DNA of 54,692 nucleotides from an uncultured Woeseiaceae bacterium (GTDB taxonomy: Bacteria; Pseudomonadota; Gammaproteobacteria; Steroidobacterales; Woeseiaceae). This document shows, in pieces, positions 36,819-46,523 of the stretch (position 1 is the first letter of the stretch; each line of letters starts with the position of its first letter). The translations under genes and the position numbers were made by a program. The stretch spans positions 2,935 to 57,626 of the forward strand of contig CAMYMR010000024.1 of the NCBI GenBank assembly GCA_947259285.1, written 5' to 3'. Below the pieces are notes generated by a model. The model saw only the letters and a program-made list of their open reading frames with translations. It ran no database searches and had not been told where the DNA came from.

Positions 36819-37469
36819 CTACGCGGACATCTTGTCGCGGTCGAGGCCGACCGGACAACTCACTCCGGTTCCGCCCAATCCGCAATAACCGCCAGGATTC
36901 TTGGCAAGGTACTGCTGATGGTAGTCCTCGGCAAAGTAGTATGTATCCAGCGGCAAGATTTCAGTAGTGATCGTGCCGTGACCCGCGTTGCTTAATTCGA
37001 CCTGGTACGCGGCAAGCGAGCGACGCGCCTCGGCCTGCTGGGCATCGTCCAGGGTGAAGATAGCCGATCGGTACTGCGTGCCAATGTCGTTACCCTGTCG
37101 CATGCCCTGGGTCGGGTCATGATTCTCCCAGAACGCCTTCAACAGTTGGTCGTAGCCAATAATTGCCGGGTCGAAGACCACCTGGACGACCTCCGTATGC
37201 CCTGTATCGCCAGAGCAGACTTCCTGGTATGTCGGGTTGGGGGTTATGCCGCCCGCATACCCGACAGACGTTACGAACACACCGTCGAGCTGCCAAAAGA
37301 TACGCTCCGCCCCCCAGAAACAACCCAGCGCAAACACAGCCGTCTTCAGATGGTCTTCAAAGGGTCCCGTGAGCGATGCACCGCTCACGAAATGGTGCAG
37401 AGGTACGTGCATCGGAATGTCTCGGCCAGGCAGCGCCTCTTCGGCAGTTGGCAATGTCAGTTTCTTCAT
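36819..37469 (-). CDS. msrA: Peptide-methionine (S)-S-oxide reductase MsrA
   Basis: 216 residues from ATG at 37469. The catalytic Cys is in [42 protein letters not shown] and TTEI segments follow, and recycling cysteines are in [15 protein letters not shown]. It repairs methionine-S-sulfoxide in the cytoplasm. The start overlaps the preceding gene's stop (ATGA). Confidence 0.97.
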   Translation of the reverse strand: MKKLTLPTAEEALPGRDIPMHVPLHHFVSGASLTGPFEDHLKTAVFALGCFWGAERIFWQLDGVFVTSVGYAGGITPNPTYQEVCSGDTGHTEVVQVVFDPAIIGYDQLLKAFWENHDPTQGMRQGNDIGTQYRSAIFTLDDAQQAEARRSLAAYQVELSNAGHGTITTEILPLDTYYFAEDYHQQYLAKNPGGYCGLGGTGVSCPVGLDRDKMSA

Positions 37470-38962
37470 CGTTGTTTGTCTGTTCCGTCATCCTGCGGTT
37501 CATCGGACGAGCGCTGCGCTGGTTCTCCGGTTTCCTTCCTGAGCGCGTCGAGATCCAATTGCCTGTAGAAGAAGTCGTGCTCGAACAGGAGGCTATCAGA
37601 CTCGAGCGGTCCGTCGTCCGTTATTTTCGGCCGGTATACTCGCCGACGAATCTCGCGGTGCACCATGCGCTGCATGTCCGTGAATTCTGGCGGAATGGCT
37701 TCAGTCCGAATATTCCTCACCCGGCCGCGCGTGGAAACGGTGTAATCAACGCGAATCGTACCGGTCAGCAAATCGTCTGTCGGCGTATTGGCATCGGCCC
37801 CACTGAACGCGTACCGGGGAAGATTGTCGGCAAATAAAGGAACCGGTTGCTCCAGGGTCTCCGCGCGGAACGCCAGGCGCTCTTCATCCGCAGACAGGAA
37901 CGTCCAAAGTTCGTTGTAGAGTCGGCGCGCTCGGTTTTGGGACTGAACGTAAATGTAGTTGTCCGCGAGGGCCAGTTTCGCGTTAGCCACTTCTTGCCAA
38001 TCCAGATCGGGCGCCTCTTCCGCGATCCTCAATGCGCGCTTGAAGTAGATCTCGCCGCTGGTGACCATCTGTCGTTGCGCTGTCTCCGACTGTGTCAGAT
38101 CCAGGTAGTAAAACGAACGGCCCAGCATTTGCAGGGGCAAAATCAGCTGCGGGTCGGTTTTACCGAGATTGTCTTCAATGATGCGGATCGCACGACGATA
38201 AGTCGCCCGTTCATCGTTGTAGTAACGCGCCGCGTGCTGCCAACTGGCACGACGCATCAGAGAAGGGATCAGCGCAAGCTTATCGTTATCGAAATGGCGA
38301 ACATTGAGGGCGTGGATCCGGTCCAGGATTGAACGAGCGCCCTTGGTGTCGCCCATCATCATTGAGGCCTGCGCGAGCGCCTCAAGAATCTCGACTTGCT
38401 GGATGTTGTGCGGCCCCTCGTTTACATGTGTTATATGCGTTGCGCGATCGAATGTTCGGGTTGCCAGATCCGGGCGTCCGTTACTGAGCTGTGCGGCGCC
38501 GAGCCCTCGCAGGGGGTTGACCAGTTTTTCGTTTAGCCGGTCTTCGACATCTTCGATTATCTCTACGGCCGATTCGAAGTTTTGAACGGCAGCGTCGTAT
38601 TGGCCGTTACGACTCTGCACCAGAGCAAGATTGTTCAATGCCTTGGATGTTTCGAGCGAACGAGGACCGTGAATCTTGATGACCATCTCAACGATCCGCT
38701 TGGCGGATACGTCGGCCTCATCAAATGCGTCTTCTCCAATCAGTCGCCGATAACGCTCAAACTCCGCGGCCAGCTGTTCTTCCAGGGTCCGGCTGTCTTC
38801 GATGGCATCGGCTGGCCCGGGCGCCTCGGCCGGTTCGTCTGCAACGGGTACCACCTGGTCGAGGGGGCTAGCTTCAAAATCGTCCTCATCCTCTTGTGCG
38901 TGACTCGCATAATTTGCCGATATTGCGACCAATAATGCAATATATTTCAATAGCTTAGTCAT
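37466..38962 (-). CDS. Periplasmic TPR protein with C-terminal TonB-like domain
   Basis: 498 residues from ATG at 38962. A signal peptide ([20 protein letters not shown]) is followed by an acidic linker, then TPR-type helical repeats (about 70-350, e.g. [31 protein letters not shown]) and a TonB C-terminal-like domain ([27 protein letters not shown] ... RRRVYRPKI). Such proteins bridge envelope parts or tether receptors, but the partner is unknown. Overlaps msrA by 4 bases (co-translated). Confidence 0.85.
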   Translation of the reverse strand: MTKLLKYIALLVAISANYASHAQEDEDDFEASPLDQVVPVADEPAEAPGPADAIEDSRTLEEQLAAEFERYRRLIGEDAFDEADVSAKRIVEMVIKIHGPRSLETSKALNNLALVQSRNGQYDAAVQNFESAVEIIEDVEDRLNEKLVNPLRGLGAAQLSNGRPDLATRTFDRATHITHVNEGPHNIQQVEILEALAQASMMMGDTKGARSILDRIHALNVRHFDNDKLALIPSLMRRASWQHAARYYNDERATYRRAIRIIEDNLGKTDPQLILPLQMLGRSFYYLDLTQSETAQRQMVTSGEIYFKRALRIAEEAPDLDWQEVANAKLALADNYIYVQSQNRARRLYNELWTFLSADEERLAFRAETLEQPVPLFADNLPRYAFSGADANTPTDDLLTGTIRVDYTVSTRGRVRNIRTEAIPPEFTDMQRMVHREIRRRVYRPKITDDGPLESDSLLFEHDFFYRQLDLDALRKETGEPAQRSSDEPQDDGTDKQR

Positions 38963-39111
38963 GCTTTTCTAATGAGTTCGGAATCCTGGCTTGTTGGAAA
39001 GACGTTCGTTTTTGAGACCCGATCGTGCCGGAATAGTTCGCGGCGCCGCGCCGCTGGCGACAGGTCCCACTATACCGTCTGGCATGCTATCGCGGTAGCC
39101 GCCAGAGAATC

Positions 39112-40176
39112 TCAGAGACCAAGGCCAAGCTGTTGGACGCCGGGCGGAGAAAACAGGCTGCAATCAAGTTCGCGTTGACTGGAATCAGAGCCGAGTCCGT
39201 ATCGTCGACTGGCCGCATTGAATCGCGCTGCGAGCATCTGGGCGTAAGGGCCACGTCCTGATTGTCTGATGCCGAAGCGGTTGTCATAGTCCCGGCCGCC
39301 ACTCGCCTGTCGTATCAGGCTCATCACCCGTTCGCTGCGATCGGGAAAATGTGTGACGAGCCACTCTTTGAACAAGGCTTTGAGCTCGTGCGGAAGACGC
39401 AGGAAAATGTAGTGCGCCTGACCCGCCCCGGCGGATGCGGATGATTCAAGGATCCTTTCGATCTCGGCATCGTTGATCGCCGGGATTATGGGCGCTAAGA
39501 GAACGCTGGTGGGAATGCCCGCCATGTTCAGTTCTTCCAGGGCTTTGAGCCGTGCTGGTGCCGACGGCACCCTGGGTTCCATGATTCGTTTCAGTTCAGG
39601 GTCCAGCGTGGGCAGGCTTATGGCAACAGAACATAGCCTTGCTGCCGCCAGCTCCGACAAAATGTCGATGTCGCGGCAAACCAGAACGCCTTTGGTGATG
39701 ATATTCACGGGATGCCGATGCTTGAGGAATAAAGCCAGCAATTCCCGTGTTAGTAGCAGCGTTCTGTCGGCTGGCTGATAGGGATCCGTGTTTGCGCCGA
39801 TGGTAATGGGCCTGCATTCATAGGCGGGTTTCTCCCAGGTCTCGAGCAGCCTGGCTGCCGCGTTTGGTTTGTAAAAGATCTGCGTTTCAAAATCGAGCCC
39901 GGGTGACAGGTCGAGGTAGCTGTGACTCGGCCGTGCGTAGCAATAGACGCAGCCGTGTTCGCAGCCCTGGTAGGGGTTAATCGAGCGATCAAACGGAACG
40001 TCCGGCGAGGTGTTGGTGCTGATAATGCGCCCTGCGGGCATCGCTCGAAGGCTGGTCTCCGGCGCCTCCGCGGCGCGCGCGCAGGCTTCTTCATCATCGA
40101 ACTCAACGGGCCTGACACTGAAGCGTCCCTCCGGCGCCGAAATCGCGCCCCGGCCTTTGTGGCCTCTCTTTCGCAT
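39112..40176 (-). CDS. PA0069-family radical SAM protein, SOS-controlled
   Basis: 354 residues from ATG at 40176. The iron-sulfur cluster Cys are C72, C76 and C79 in GCEHGCVYCYARP (CxxxCxxC); the SPL-like core continues with ETQIFYKPNAAARLL, ITIGANTDPYQPAD and VNIITKGVLVCRD. The family (PA0069 in Pseudomonas) is related to spore photoproduct lyase SplB. A perfect LexA box sits 10-35 bases before the start. In P. aeruginosa PA0069 is also in the LexA regulon (recollection), so a DNA-repair task is likely though the lesion is not known. Confidence 0.9.
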   Translation of the reverse strand: MRKRGHKGRGAISAPEGRFSVRPVEFDDEEACARAAEAPETSLRAMPAGRIISTNTSPDVPFDRSINPYQGCEHGCVYCYARPSHSYLDLSPGLDFETQIFYKPNAAARLLETWEKPAYECRPITIGANTDPYQPADRTLLLTRELLALFLKHRHPVNIITKGVLVCRDIDILSELAAARLCSVAISLPTLDPELKRIMEPRVPSAPARLKALEELNMAGIPTSVLLAPIIPAINDAEIERILESSASAGAGQAHYIFLRLPHELKALFKEWLVTHFPDRSERVMSLIRQASGGRDYDNRFGIRQSGRGPYAQMLAARFNAASRRYGLGSDSSQRELDCSLFSPPGVQQLGLGL

Positions 40177-40185
40177 AGCGAACCT

Positions 40186-40211
40186 CAGTACTGTATAAAA
40201 ATACAGTACTG
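40186..40211 (-). promoter_or_regulatory. LexA (SOS) box
   Basis: TACTGTATAAAAATACAGTA at 40189-40208 fits CTGT-N8-ACAG, within a perfect 11-bp-arm palindrome (CAGTACTGTAT, AAAA, ATACAGTACTG). It lies just ahead of the radical SAM start. Confidence 0.9.
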
Positions 40212-40241
40212 ATCCAATGTCCTGTCGTCAAGCCAGGAAAT

Positions 40242-40598
40242 TCAGTTGAGCACGCGATAACCGCGTCCGCGAAGACAGCGCTTGAATACCTTTTGTTTTT
40301 CGCGATCGGCGTCAAGACCGGAGCGCGTTCCGCCGTACAGTGCGCCGCCGGCTGCACCTTTGCCGGTATCGCCGTCGATGGCACCGCCGAGGGCCCCCAC
40401 AACGGCCCCGGTTGCGCCGCCTTTCACGATGCCCTGACTGATGAGGATTTCCTGGGTATACGATTCGCACTCCTCCCAGTCCTTGGCAAGCGCGTTGGGA
40501 TCGACGCCCTTCATATCGATGATCGGGTCCGGATGAGCGGCGCAGCCCGCGATCGCCACTGCGCCAAGCGTCCAGAGAATGATGTTCCTGATGGTCAT
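40242..40598 (-). CDS. Glycine-zipper lipoprotein
   Basis: 118 residues from ATG at 40598. Lipoprotein signal with lipobox VAIAGC. A glycine-zipper helix pair (VKGGATGAVVGALGGAIDGD, GKGAAGGALYGGTRSG) is followed by a basic C-terminus with Cys (KRCLRGRGYRVLN). Similar to small outer-membrane lipoproteins of the glycine-zipper type; function unknown. It is transcribed toward the radical SAM gene and the LexA box lies beyond its stop. Confidence 0.8.
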   Translation of the reverse strand: MTIRNIILWTLGAVAIAGCAAHPDPIIDMKGVDPNALAKDWEECESYTQEILISQGIVKGGATGAVVGALGGAIDGDTGKGAAGGALYGGTRSGLDADREKQKVFKRCLRGRGYRVLN

Positions 40599-40714
40599 TG
40601 CCAAATCTCGTCCAGGTTATTGAAGAAGCCGTGGCGATTCGAAGCATACCCCGTCCCGCTCTCGGCACTGAGCATGGCATGATGTCTATAACGCGCCCAC
40701 GGGGATTCGGTTGA

Positions 40715-40940
40715 CACGGCTGTGCATGCCTGGGGCTTCACGCGGATCAGCGCTTCGCGCGATACTCGATCACGATTCAGTTCGGACCCGATCCGATGCT
40801 TGCCGCCAAGGTAAAGATGGACTTCGGCCTAAATGTCGGCGACGCGCGCGAGCGAGAGCTCAAAGCGCGGGTGCCGAAGCCGAAATGGTGTTTCGCCGAG
40901 CCGGACGTAGCCAACCAGCGCATCAACCTGCCGGCGCGTT
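40715..40940 (+). pseudogene. Possible gene remnant
   Basis: An open frame with no proper start reads ADQRFARYSITIQFGPDPML and KVKMDFGLNVGDARERELKA, then PKPKWCFAEPDVANQRINLP, which looks like real protein (mixed composition, hydrophobic patches) rather than a shadow frame. It runs into the antisense of the MscS gene end. I do not recognise the family. It may be the 3' end of a decayed gene. The rest of the 40605-40922 gap shows nothing else. Confidence 0.3.
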
Positions 40941-41792
40941 GTAGAGATGCACGTCCTGCTGCGGGAACGGGATTGAGATGCCGTCCTTATCGAAGCGTTT
41001 TTTGATCGCCTCGGTCAGGTCGAACTTGACGCCCCAGTAATCCGATGTTTTGACCCAGGGACGTACGACGAAATTGACGCTGCTGTCGGCGAGCTCCAAA
41101 ACGGCGATAACGCATTCGGGTTCGGCGAGAATACGTTCGTCTGTGGCGACCAGTTCCTGGATGATTTTCCTGACCTTGTCGAGATCGTCGTTGTAACTGA
41201 CGCCGACTACCATGTCCACTCTCCGCGTGTCGTTTGCCGAGTAGTTCGTAATGACGCTGTCCATGATCTGGCTGTTTGGCACGATGACCGCTTTGTTGTC
41301 GGGAGTCTTCAGGAGGGTGGTCAGAATCTGGACCTGCTCAACCGTCCCGCTGATACCGGCGCCTTCGATGTAGTCGCCGACTTTGTAGGGACGAAACAGA
41401 ACGATCAGGACGCCGGCCGCGAAATTGGACAGCGAACCCTGCAAAGCGAGGCCGACCGCGAGGCCAGCCGCACCGAAGATTGCGATGAACGAGGTTGTCT
41501 GGATGCCCAGAGCACCAATCGCGGCGATAATGACGACCACCAGCAGCGCCATGCGCACGAGGTTGCAGACAAAGGTCTCGAGTGTCTTGTCGACCTCCTG
41601 CCTCTGCATGACCTTGCGCAGTCCGCGAACGACAAGGCCTATGACCATGCGGCCCACGTAGAAGATGAGTAGCGCGATGACCAGGTTCTTCGCGAAACCA
41701 ACGACGGTGCTGGAGTCTATGCCGTTGTTCTTCAGGAATTCGAGAATACCGTTCCAGTCGAAGCTGGCTGCAGCCGTTGTAATTTCGTCCAT
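40923..41792 (-). CDS. MscS-family mechanosensitive channel
   Basis: 289 residues from ATG at 41792, the size of E. coli MscS. Three TM helices; the pore helix is FGAAGLAVGLALQGSLSNFAAGVLIVLFRPYKVGDYI with its conserved Ala/Gly packing. The beta domain (VQILTTLLKTPDNKAVIVPNS) and C-terminal alpha/beta part, ending GISIPFPQQDVHLYN, are complete. It releases solutes under hypo-osmotic shock. Confidence 0.95.
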   Translation of the reverse strand: MDEITTAAASFDWNGILEFLKNNGIDSSTVVGFAKNLVIALLIFYVGRMVIGLVVRGLRKVMQRQEVDKTLETFVCNLVRMALLVVVIIAAIGALGIQTTSFIAIFGAAGLAVGLALQGSLSNFAAGVLIVLFRPYKVGDYIEGAGISGTVEQVQILTTLLKTPDNKAVIVPNSQIMDSVITNYSANDTRRVDMVVGVSYNDDLDKVRKIIQELVATDERILAEPECVIAVLELADSSVNFVVRPWVKTSDYWGVKFDLTEAIKKRFDKDGISIPFPQQDVHLYNAPAG

Positions 41793-41810
41793 TAAGAGAG
41801 TCCTTTGGTT

Positions 41811-42929
41811 TTATTGTCCGGGAACACCTTCGAAGCCAGGCCGGAATCGAAAGATTTTGTAAGGCCCAGCCGCTTTGATGTGCTCGCGGTTTTGCAGAAT
41901 AAGTTCGGGCAACGCGCTGTCGGCCAGGTAAAGGTATGCGTCGGGTCCGAATGATAGCGCATCAGGCCAGCGAAGCGACGTCGATCTGATCAGGGTTGCG
42001 AGCGGCTGATCGTTTCCCACGATGCAAATCGCGCCGTGCTCGACGTCTGTAATGTAAATGTTGCCCGCGCTGTCGGCGCTAAGCCCGTCACTCAGGGGTT
42101 TGTCGCTGTATCGTTGTACGCGGCTGGCAAGCTCATCGCCGGATAGCCTCTCGTCGCGCAAATCGCTTAGCCGTACCCGGTACAGGCCAGAGCCGCTTAG
42201 CGCCGCGTAGTAGAGCCAGTCAGGCGTGAGAGCGATGCCATCAACACCACCGCGCAGTGCGACAGTGCCGCCCATGAATGTTAACTCGCGGTCGTGGTTT
42301 CGAATGACGTAGTGCTCTGCGGCGACACTTGTGTGAGACTCCAGGACGCGTCTTGCCTCGCCGGAAATAACGTCATAGACAATAATTGCCGGCGTCTTAC
42401 GCCAGAAGCTTGCGTCCGCGATGATGACGGTGCGACCGTCGGCACTTACCTGCAGGTCCTGCAGGAATGACCCCAGCGGCGCGAGCGCCTTCGCGAACGT
42501 CCGATCGAGCACGACCTCGCCGGTATCGAGGTCAATGGCGATAATGCGCGGGGTTGCAAAGCCGTGACGGCCGTGGTCGATCGTCCACAGGCGGTTGAAT
42601 CGATCGACAGACAGGCCGAGTACCGTATCGAACAGCTCCGCCTGTGCTGCCCCCGAAGGATAGGGCACCGCGGCGCCGGCGACGTATTCAAGCAGCTTGT
42701 TGCCGGGTGGCCTCGACTCCGGGTGTACCGTGAAAAATACGCGCCCGTCACGATTAACGGCAACGTTACCGATAGGTTCGGCGTAACTGAGGACTTCCTC
42801 GAGTTCAGATGCCGCCAGCAGTGGCGTCGTTGAAAGATCCGTATAGGGGTCACCGCCGCCGTATCGGACCCATACGAGCGTCGTGATGATCACTATCAAT
42901 ACGAGAATGGACAGCAGAAGTTTTTTCAT
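41811..42929 (-). CDS. MRJP/yellow-family beta-propeller protein
   Basis: 372 residues from ATG at 42929, with an N-terminal signal/anchor (KLLLSILVLIVIITTLVWV). Blade motifs GLSVDRFNRLWTIDHG, DGIALTPDWLYYAALSGSGLYRV and SDGLSADSAGNIYITDVEHGAI belong to the major royal jelly / yellow protein family (PF03022 type). Bacterial members are uncharacterised extracytoplasmic proteins. It lies 18 bases upstream of the MscS gene, likely co-transcribed. Confidence 0.85.
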   Translation of the reverse strand: MKKLLLSILVLIVIITTLVWVRYGGGDPYTDLSTTPLLAASELEEVLSYAEPIGNVAVNRDGRVFFTVHPESRPPGNKLLEYVAGAAVPYPSGAAQAELFDTVLGLSVDRFNRLWTIDHGRHGFATPRIIAIDLDTGEVVLDRTFAKALAPLGSFLQDLQVSADGRTVIIADASFWRKTPAIIVYDVISGEARRVLESHTSVAAEHYVIRNHDRELTFMGGTVALRGGVDGIALTPDWLYYAALSGSGLYRVRLSDLRDERLSGDELASRVQRYSDKPLSDGLSADSAGNIYITDVEHGAICIVGNDQPLATLIRSTSLRWPDALSFGPDAYLYLADSALPELILQNREHIKAAGPYKIFRFRPGFEGVPGQ

Positions 42930-42992
42930 TGCTGGCTTCTGAAGCCTTGCAGCACTCCCCGGCGCCGAATGTTACATCATTGCGGAGCGATA

Positions 42993-43871
42993 TCAGATCC
43001 GCAGCGCGACCAGCCAGCTTGTCACCACCAGGAATGCTGCGAGTACTCCTGCAATCATCTGTGCGCGCCGGTCGGTTGGCACCGGTCCCAGCGCAATCAG
43101 CAACATGCCCGCGAGAAAGCCGCAAACGAAACCGAGAAGGTGTGCTCCGATGTCGGTGTTCTCACCGCCCGTTCCCGTGAACATTAGCAGTGCAAGGCCA
43201 CCCACGATCGGGCCGTAGCGGTAGGACCAGCGGTCCTGGGCCATCAGCTGACCGCGCCAAACGTATCCTGCGACGAGACCAAGGGCTGCGAACACCGCTG
43301 TCGATGCTCCGATCGACCGGTGCGCCGACTCGAGGAGCAGCGTATTGGCCGCGTTACCCGTTGCGGCCGCGGCAACGATTGCGAGCCACGCGACGCCGGA
43401 ACCCATCAAACGACCGGCGAAAAAACCAAAGAAAACCCCGAACACGAGGTTGCCGACAATATGCCTGGCACCTGAGTGAAGAGTCAGCGCGGTTATCGTT
43501 CGCCACCACTCGCCGCCTCGAATCAGGACTCCGTCAACACGGCCGGCTTCGAACCAGTCGCGTCCGAAAGCCGAGTATCCGGCCAGCCAAGCAATCGCAC
43601 TGACCACCAGCACGTAGCCCACAACGCCCGGGACGGCATCCTGGTAGCTGATCTTCTTCCTCGACTTGGGGCGTGCCGGGGGATTCTCGTCGTCGTAAAG
43701 GCGCAGTTCTTCGACGGCCTGCACCGAATATTCGGCCGGCACGATAAGAGCCGCGCTGACGCCATCATCGATCACCTGATGTGGAATCTTTACAGCGGCA
43801 AGAACGAGCGCTCGGTCAGCACAGCTCTGCCGATTGCGGCTTTCGAATACGACGCGCAGGTCTTCTTGCAT
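42993..43871 (-). CDS. Rhomboid-family intramembrane serine protease with N-terminal DUF2007-like domain
   Basis: 292 residues from ATG at 43871. Residues 1-70 resemble the DUF2007 ferredoxin-like fold (LRVVFESRNRQSCADRALVL). From ~80 follow six or seven TM helices of a rhomboid: HSGARHIVGNLVFG with the conserved His and Asn, catalytic Ser in RSIGASTAVFAALG (normally GASG; the last Gly is Thr), and catalytic His in IGAHLLGFVCGFLAG. Substrates are unknown. Confidence 0.87.
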   Translation of the reverse strand: MQEDLRVVFESRNRQSCADRALVLAAVKIPHQVIDDGVSAALIVPAEYSVQAVEELRLYDDENPPARPKSRKKISYQDAVPGVVGYVLVVSAIAWLAGYSAFGRDWFEAGRVDGVLIRGGEWWRTITALTLHSGARHIVGNLVFGVFFGFFAGRLMGSGVAWLAIVAAAATGNAANTLLLESAHRSIGASTAVFAALGLVAGYVWRGQLMAQDRWSYRYGPIVGGLALLMFTGTGGENTDIGAHLLGFVCGFLAGMLLIALGPVPTDRRAQMIAGVLAAFLVVTSWLVALRI

Positions 43872-43908
43872 GCTTTCTGGAACCTGATACCTGGTCAGAA
43901 AATATTTT

Positions 43909-43930
43909 ACTTACAGTAAGTTACAGTCAA
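43909..43930. promoter_or_regulatory. Possible operator palindrome upstream of the rhomboid gene
   Basis: ACTTACAGTAAGT (43909-43921) is a perfect palindrome about a central A, and TTACAGT is directly repeated ten bases on. It sits 38 bases before the rhomboid start. The regulator, if any, is not known. Confidence 0.35.
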
Positions 43931-44013
43931 ATAGGCCGCTTCAGCTTTTGTTCATGCAGCGCGTTCGACAATACCGTTACGCAGTGATGTTGTCACTTCA
44001 GTCGAGCGATTCA

Positions 44014-44088
44014 ATGACATTCTGGAAAAAACTTTACTTCGGCGTCGCCATCGTCAGTGCCGTCTACCTCGCTATTGCCCTGTTCTGA
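44014..44088 (+). CDS. Possible 24-residue single-helix membrane peptide
   Basis: ATG at 44014 to TGA at 44086: MTFWKKLYFGVAIVSAVYLA then IALF. An in-frame ATG at 43987 would add nine residues. A positively charged start and one TM helix are typical of real small membrane proteins. There is no strong ribosome site and no other evidence. Confidence 0.35.
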   Translation: MTFWKKLYFGVAIVSAVYLAIALF

Positions 44089-44159
44089 GTCCTCGTCAGC
44101 TTTGCGGTAAGCTAGACGAACTGCGCTGATGAAGAACCATTTCCCGACGGGAGTTGAAT

Positions 44160-44723
44160 TTGAGAATTGCGGCCATACGCGCGCTGCTCGTGCCCGCGAG
44201 CTTTTCTGTTATGGGGATAGGATCTGCCGTTGCGGAAGTCGCTGACGCGGAGGCGGGCGGCTTTACGACGATCAACGAAACTATCATTGACGCACCACGC
44301 GACGTTGTGTGGCGATCCGCAATCGGAGAGATAGGTCGCTGGTGGAGTTCTGCGCACACGGTATCTGGAGAAGCGAGTCGCCTCTCCATCGACGCTCGTC
44401 CGCAGGGCTGCTTCTGCGAATATCTTGGCGAGGGTGCCGGCGTCGTGCACCTCGCCGTGACGATGGTGAATCCCATGGTCGTGCTGCGCTTGACGGGCGG
44501 TCTCGGCCCCCTCGGGCTTCTGGGCGTTGATGGCAACATGACCTGGGAATTCTCCGATGCTGATGGTGCGACCGCGGTCAAGTTCACCTATGCGGTGGGC
44601 GGCTATCGCCCGGGCGGCCTGGATGGCATTGCAGGACCTGTCGATGGCGTCATCGGCGAAGCGCTGCGCCGCCTGAAAGCACACGTCGAGACCGGTAATG
44701 CGGAGCTGTCGGACCTTGAGTGA
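44160..44723 (+). CDS. Secreted SRPBCC-family protein
   Basis: 187 residues from TTG at 44160, six bases after GGGAG (a TTG at 44154 touches the site). Signal peptide IRALLVPASFSVMGIGSAVA. The START/SRPBCC fold is seen in TINETIIDAPRDVVWRSAI, IGRWWSSAHTVSG and WEFSDADGATAVKFTYAVGGY. Binds a hydrophobic small molecule or acts as AHSA1-like; ligand unknown. Overlaps the NUDIX gene start. Confidence 0.82.
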   Translation: MRIAAIRALLVPASFSVMGIGSAVAEVADAEAGGFTTINETIIDAPRDVVWRSAIGEIGRWWSSAHTVSGEASRLSIDARPQGCFCEYLGEGAGVVHLAVTMVNPMVVLRLTGGLGPLGLLGVDGNMTWEFSDADGATAVKFTYAVGGYRPGGLDGIAGPVDGVIGEALRRLKAHVETGNAELSDLE

Positions 44724-45486
44724 TATCGCACCGGCGAGACCGTCATCAACGGTTGTGGTCGTGCGCAGAGGCACGGTCGAGCCGGAGTTGTTCATGGTAC
44801 AAAGGCACGCGAAATCCTCGTTCGGCGCCGCGTACGCATTTCCAGGCGGGGTCATCGACGATGACGACGCCGCGGTCCATGAATTCTGTTCGGGCCTGAG
44901 TACGATCCAGGCGAACAAGCGCCTCGGCGTCAAGAAGGGCGGTCTCGACTATTTCAGCGCGGCTATTCGCGAGCTGTTCGAGGAAAGCGGAGTGCTGCTG
45001 GCGAACGTGAGTGACCTTGATGAGGACCTCTGCGCCGTGCGCGATTCGCTGAACGATGGTTCTGAACGCTGGTCTGATTTTGTTACGCGCAATCGCCTGA
45101 AACTCCACTGTGATCAGCTGCACTACTTTAGTCACTGGGTCACGCCGCCGTCACAGCCCAAGCGCTATTCGACGCGGTTTTTTCTGGCCGAGCTGCCGAA
45201 AGGACAGGTAGCAGAGCACTGCGGCGGGGAGTTGACCGACTCCTGCTGGATCACGGCGCATGACATGCTCGAGGCGGGGCGCGCAGGTACCGTCGAACTA
45301 CACTTTCCGACGATAAAGACGCTCGAGAGTATTGCGCGACACAAGACCCTCGATGCGCTGGTTGAGTGGGCACGGTCCTCGGTCGAATGGGGCGTTACCA
45401 GCATGGTGCCGGCAATCATCATGCGCGACGGCAAGCCCGAAATCGTTCTGCCGGGCGAGAAGGGCTATCCCGGGCTGAGAACGTGA
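44698..45486 (+). CDS. NUDIX hydrolase, NUDT19-like
   Basis: 262 residues from ATG at 44698 (TTG at 44716 would give MSDIAPARPS). The NUDIX box is split by an insertion as in NUDT19-type enzymes: FGAAYAFPGGVIDDDD, then ~30 residues, then AAIRELFEESGVLL with the metal-binding REXXEE. NUDT19 hydrolyses CoA and acyl-CoA diphosphate bonds; the same substrate is possible here. The stop overlaps the next GTG start (GTGA). Confidence 0.88.
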   Translation: MRSCRTLSDIAPARPSSTVVVVRRGTVEPELFMVQRHAKSSFGAAYAFPGGVIDDDDAAVHEFCSGLSTIQANKRLGVKKGGLDYFSAAIRELFEESGVLLANVSDLDEDLCAVRDSLNDGSERWSDFVTRNRLKLHCDQLHYFSHWVTPPSQPKRYSTRFFLAELPKGQVAEHCGGELTDSCWITAHDMLEAGRAGTVELHFPTIKTLESIARHKTLDALVEWARSSVEWGVTSMVPAIIMRDGKPEIVLPGEKGYPGLRT

Positions 45487-46325
45487 GCCAATTTGGACCA
45501 AGCATGCCTGCATACAGCGAGCTGGCGCCTGGCATCCGCCGGCTTGTCGCGCCGAATCCGTCGATGATGACGGGCCCGGGCACCAACACCTATTTGCTTG
45601 GCAGCAAAGCTTTGGCCGTGCTCGATCCGGGCCCCGTGATTGATCGTCATATAGATACGATTCAGGCGAAAGCGGCTGCACCGATTCGCTGGATACTGGT
45701 CACGCATACCCATCCCGATCATTCGCCGGCGGCAAAGCTGCTGGCGAAGGCTACGGGAGCGTCATTGCTCGGTATGCGGGCGCCGCGCGGCGCCCACCAG
45801 GACACCACCTTCGCGGCAGACCGGCTTCTTGCAGACGGTGATACGCTCGAGACCGACGAATTCCTTATCGAGGCCGTGCATACGCCGGGGCATGCATCGA
45901 ATCACCTTTGTTATCTCCATCGTGGTATGAACTGGCTATTTACGGGCGATCACGTCATCGACGGCTCGACCGTCGTGATCGATCCGCCCGACGGCGACAT
46001 GAAGCATTACCTGCAGTCACTGCGGCGCGTCAAGGAGCTGCGTTGCGACGCTATTGCGCCCGGCCACGGTGAGATCATTCATGACCCGGACCGACTTATC
46101 GACTGGATTATCGATCATCGCCTGAAAAGAGAGGGCAAAGTCGAGGCGGCGGTAGCGGCAAACCCCGGGCTTACAGCGAGAGAACTCGTGCCGCACGTCT
46201 ATATCGATGTCGACAAGAAATTGTACGGGTGGGCGGAGCGCTCGCTGCTCGCGCATCTGATTAAGCTGCGGGACGACGGCATCGCCTATTGCGCCGCGGA
46301 GCGATGGAAGCTGGCCAGAGGATGA
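45483..46325 (+). CDS. MBL-fold metallo-hydrolase, LACTB2-like
   Basis: 280 residues from GTG at 45483, coupled to the NUDIX stop (ATG at 45504 is an alternative). The metal site THTHPDH is complete; further ligands are in HTPGHASNH, FTGDHVIDG and APGHGEII. A C-terminal winged-helix-like extension (LKREGKVEAAVAANPGLTARELVP) matches the LACTB2 group, endoribonuclease-like enzymes. Real substrate not known. Confidence 0.88.
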   Translation: MSQFGPSMPAYSELAPGIRRLVAPNPSMMTGPGTNTYLLGSKALAVLDPGPVIDRHIDTIQAKAAAPIRWILVTHTHPDHSPAAKLLAKATGASLLGMRAPRGAHQDTTFAADRLLADGDTLETDEFLIEAVHTPGHASNHLCYLHRGMNWLFTGDHVIDGSTVVIDPPDGDMKHYLQSLRRVKELRCDAIAPGHGEIIHDPDRLIDWIIDHRLKREGKVEAAVAANPGLTARELVPHVYIDVDKKLYGWAERSLLAHLIKLRDDGIAYCAAERWKLARG

Positions 46326-46523
46326 CCCGGCCTCGACGAAGCTCAAAGAAGCCAAGTTTGAGCGCGGCAAGGTTGCCACGGTGGACAGATACGCCGCGCG
46401 TACAGCCCCTCGGAGCCGGAGATTAGCGCTGTCAAGATCACAGCCGGCATGCACGCCGTCTGCGGCTTGATTAGCGGCCTGACTTCGCATAGTTTACCCC
46501 GTCCGGAATGAGAGGTATCCAGA
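46326..46523. other. Intergenic region upstream of fdxA
   Basis: 198 bases without a gene. It contains no strong hairpin; the last 40 bases hold TTGATTAG and CATAGTTTA segments that could be a promoter for fdxA, not certain. Confidence 0.3.
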
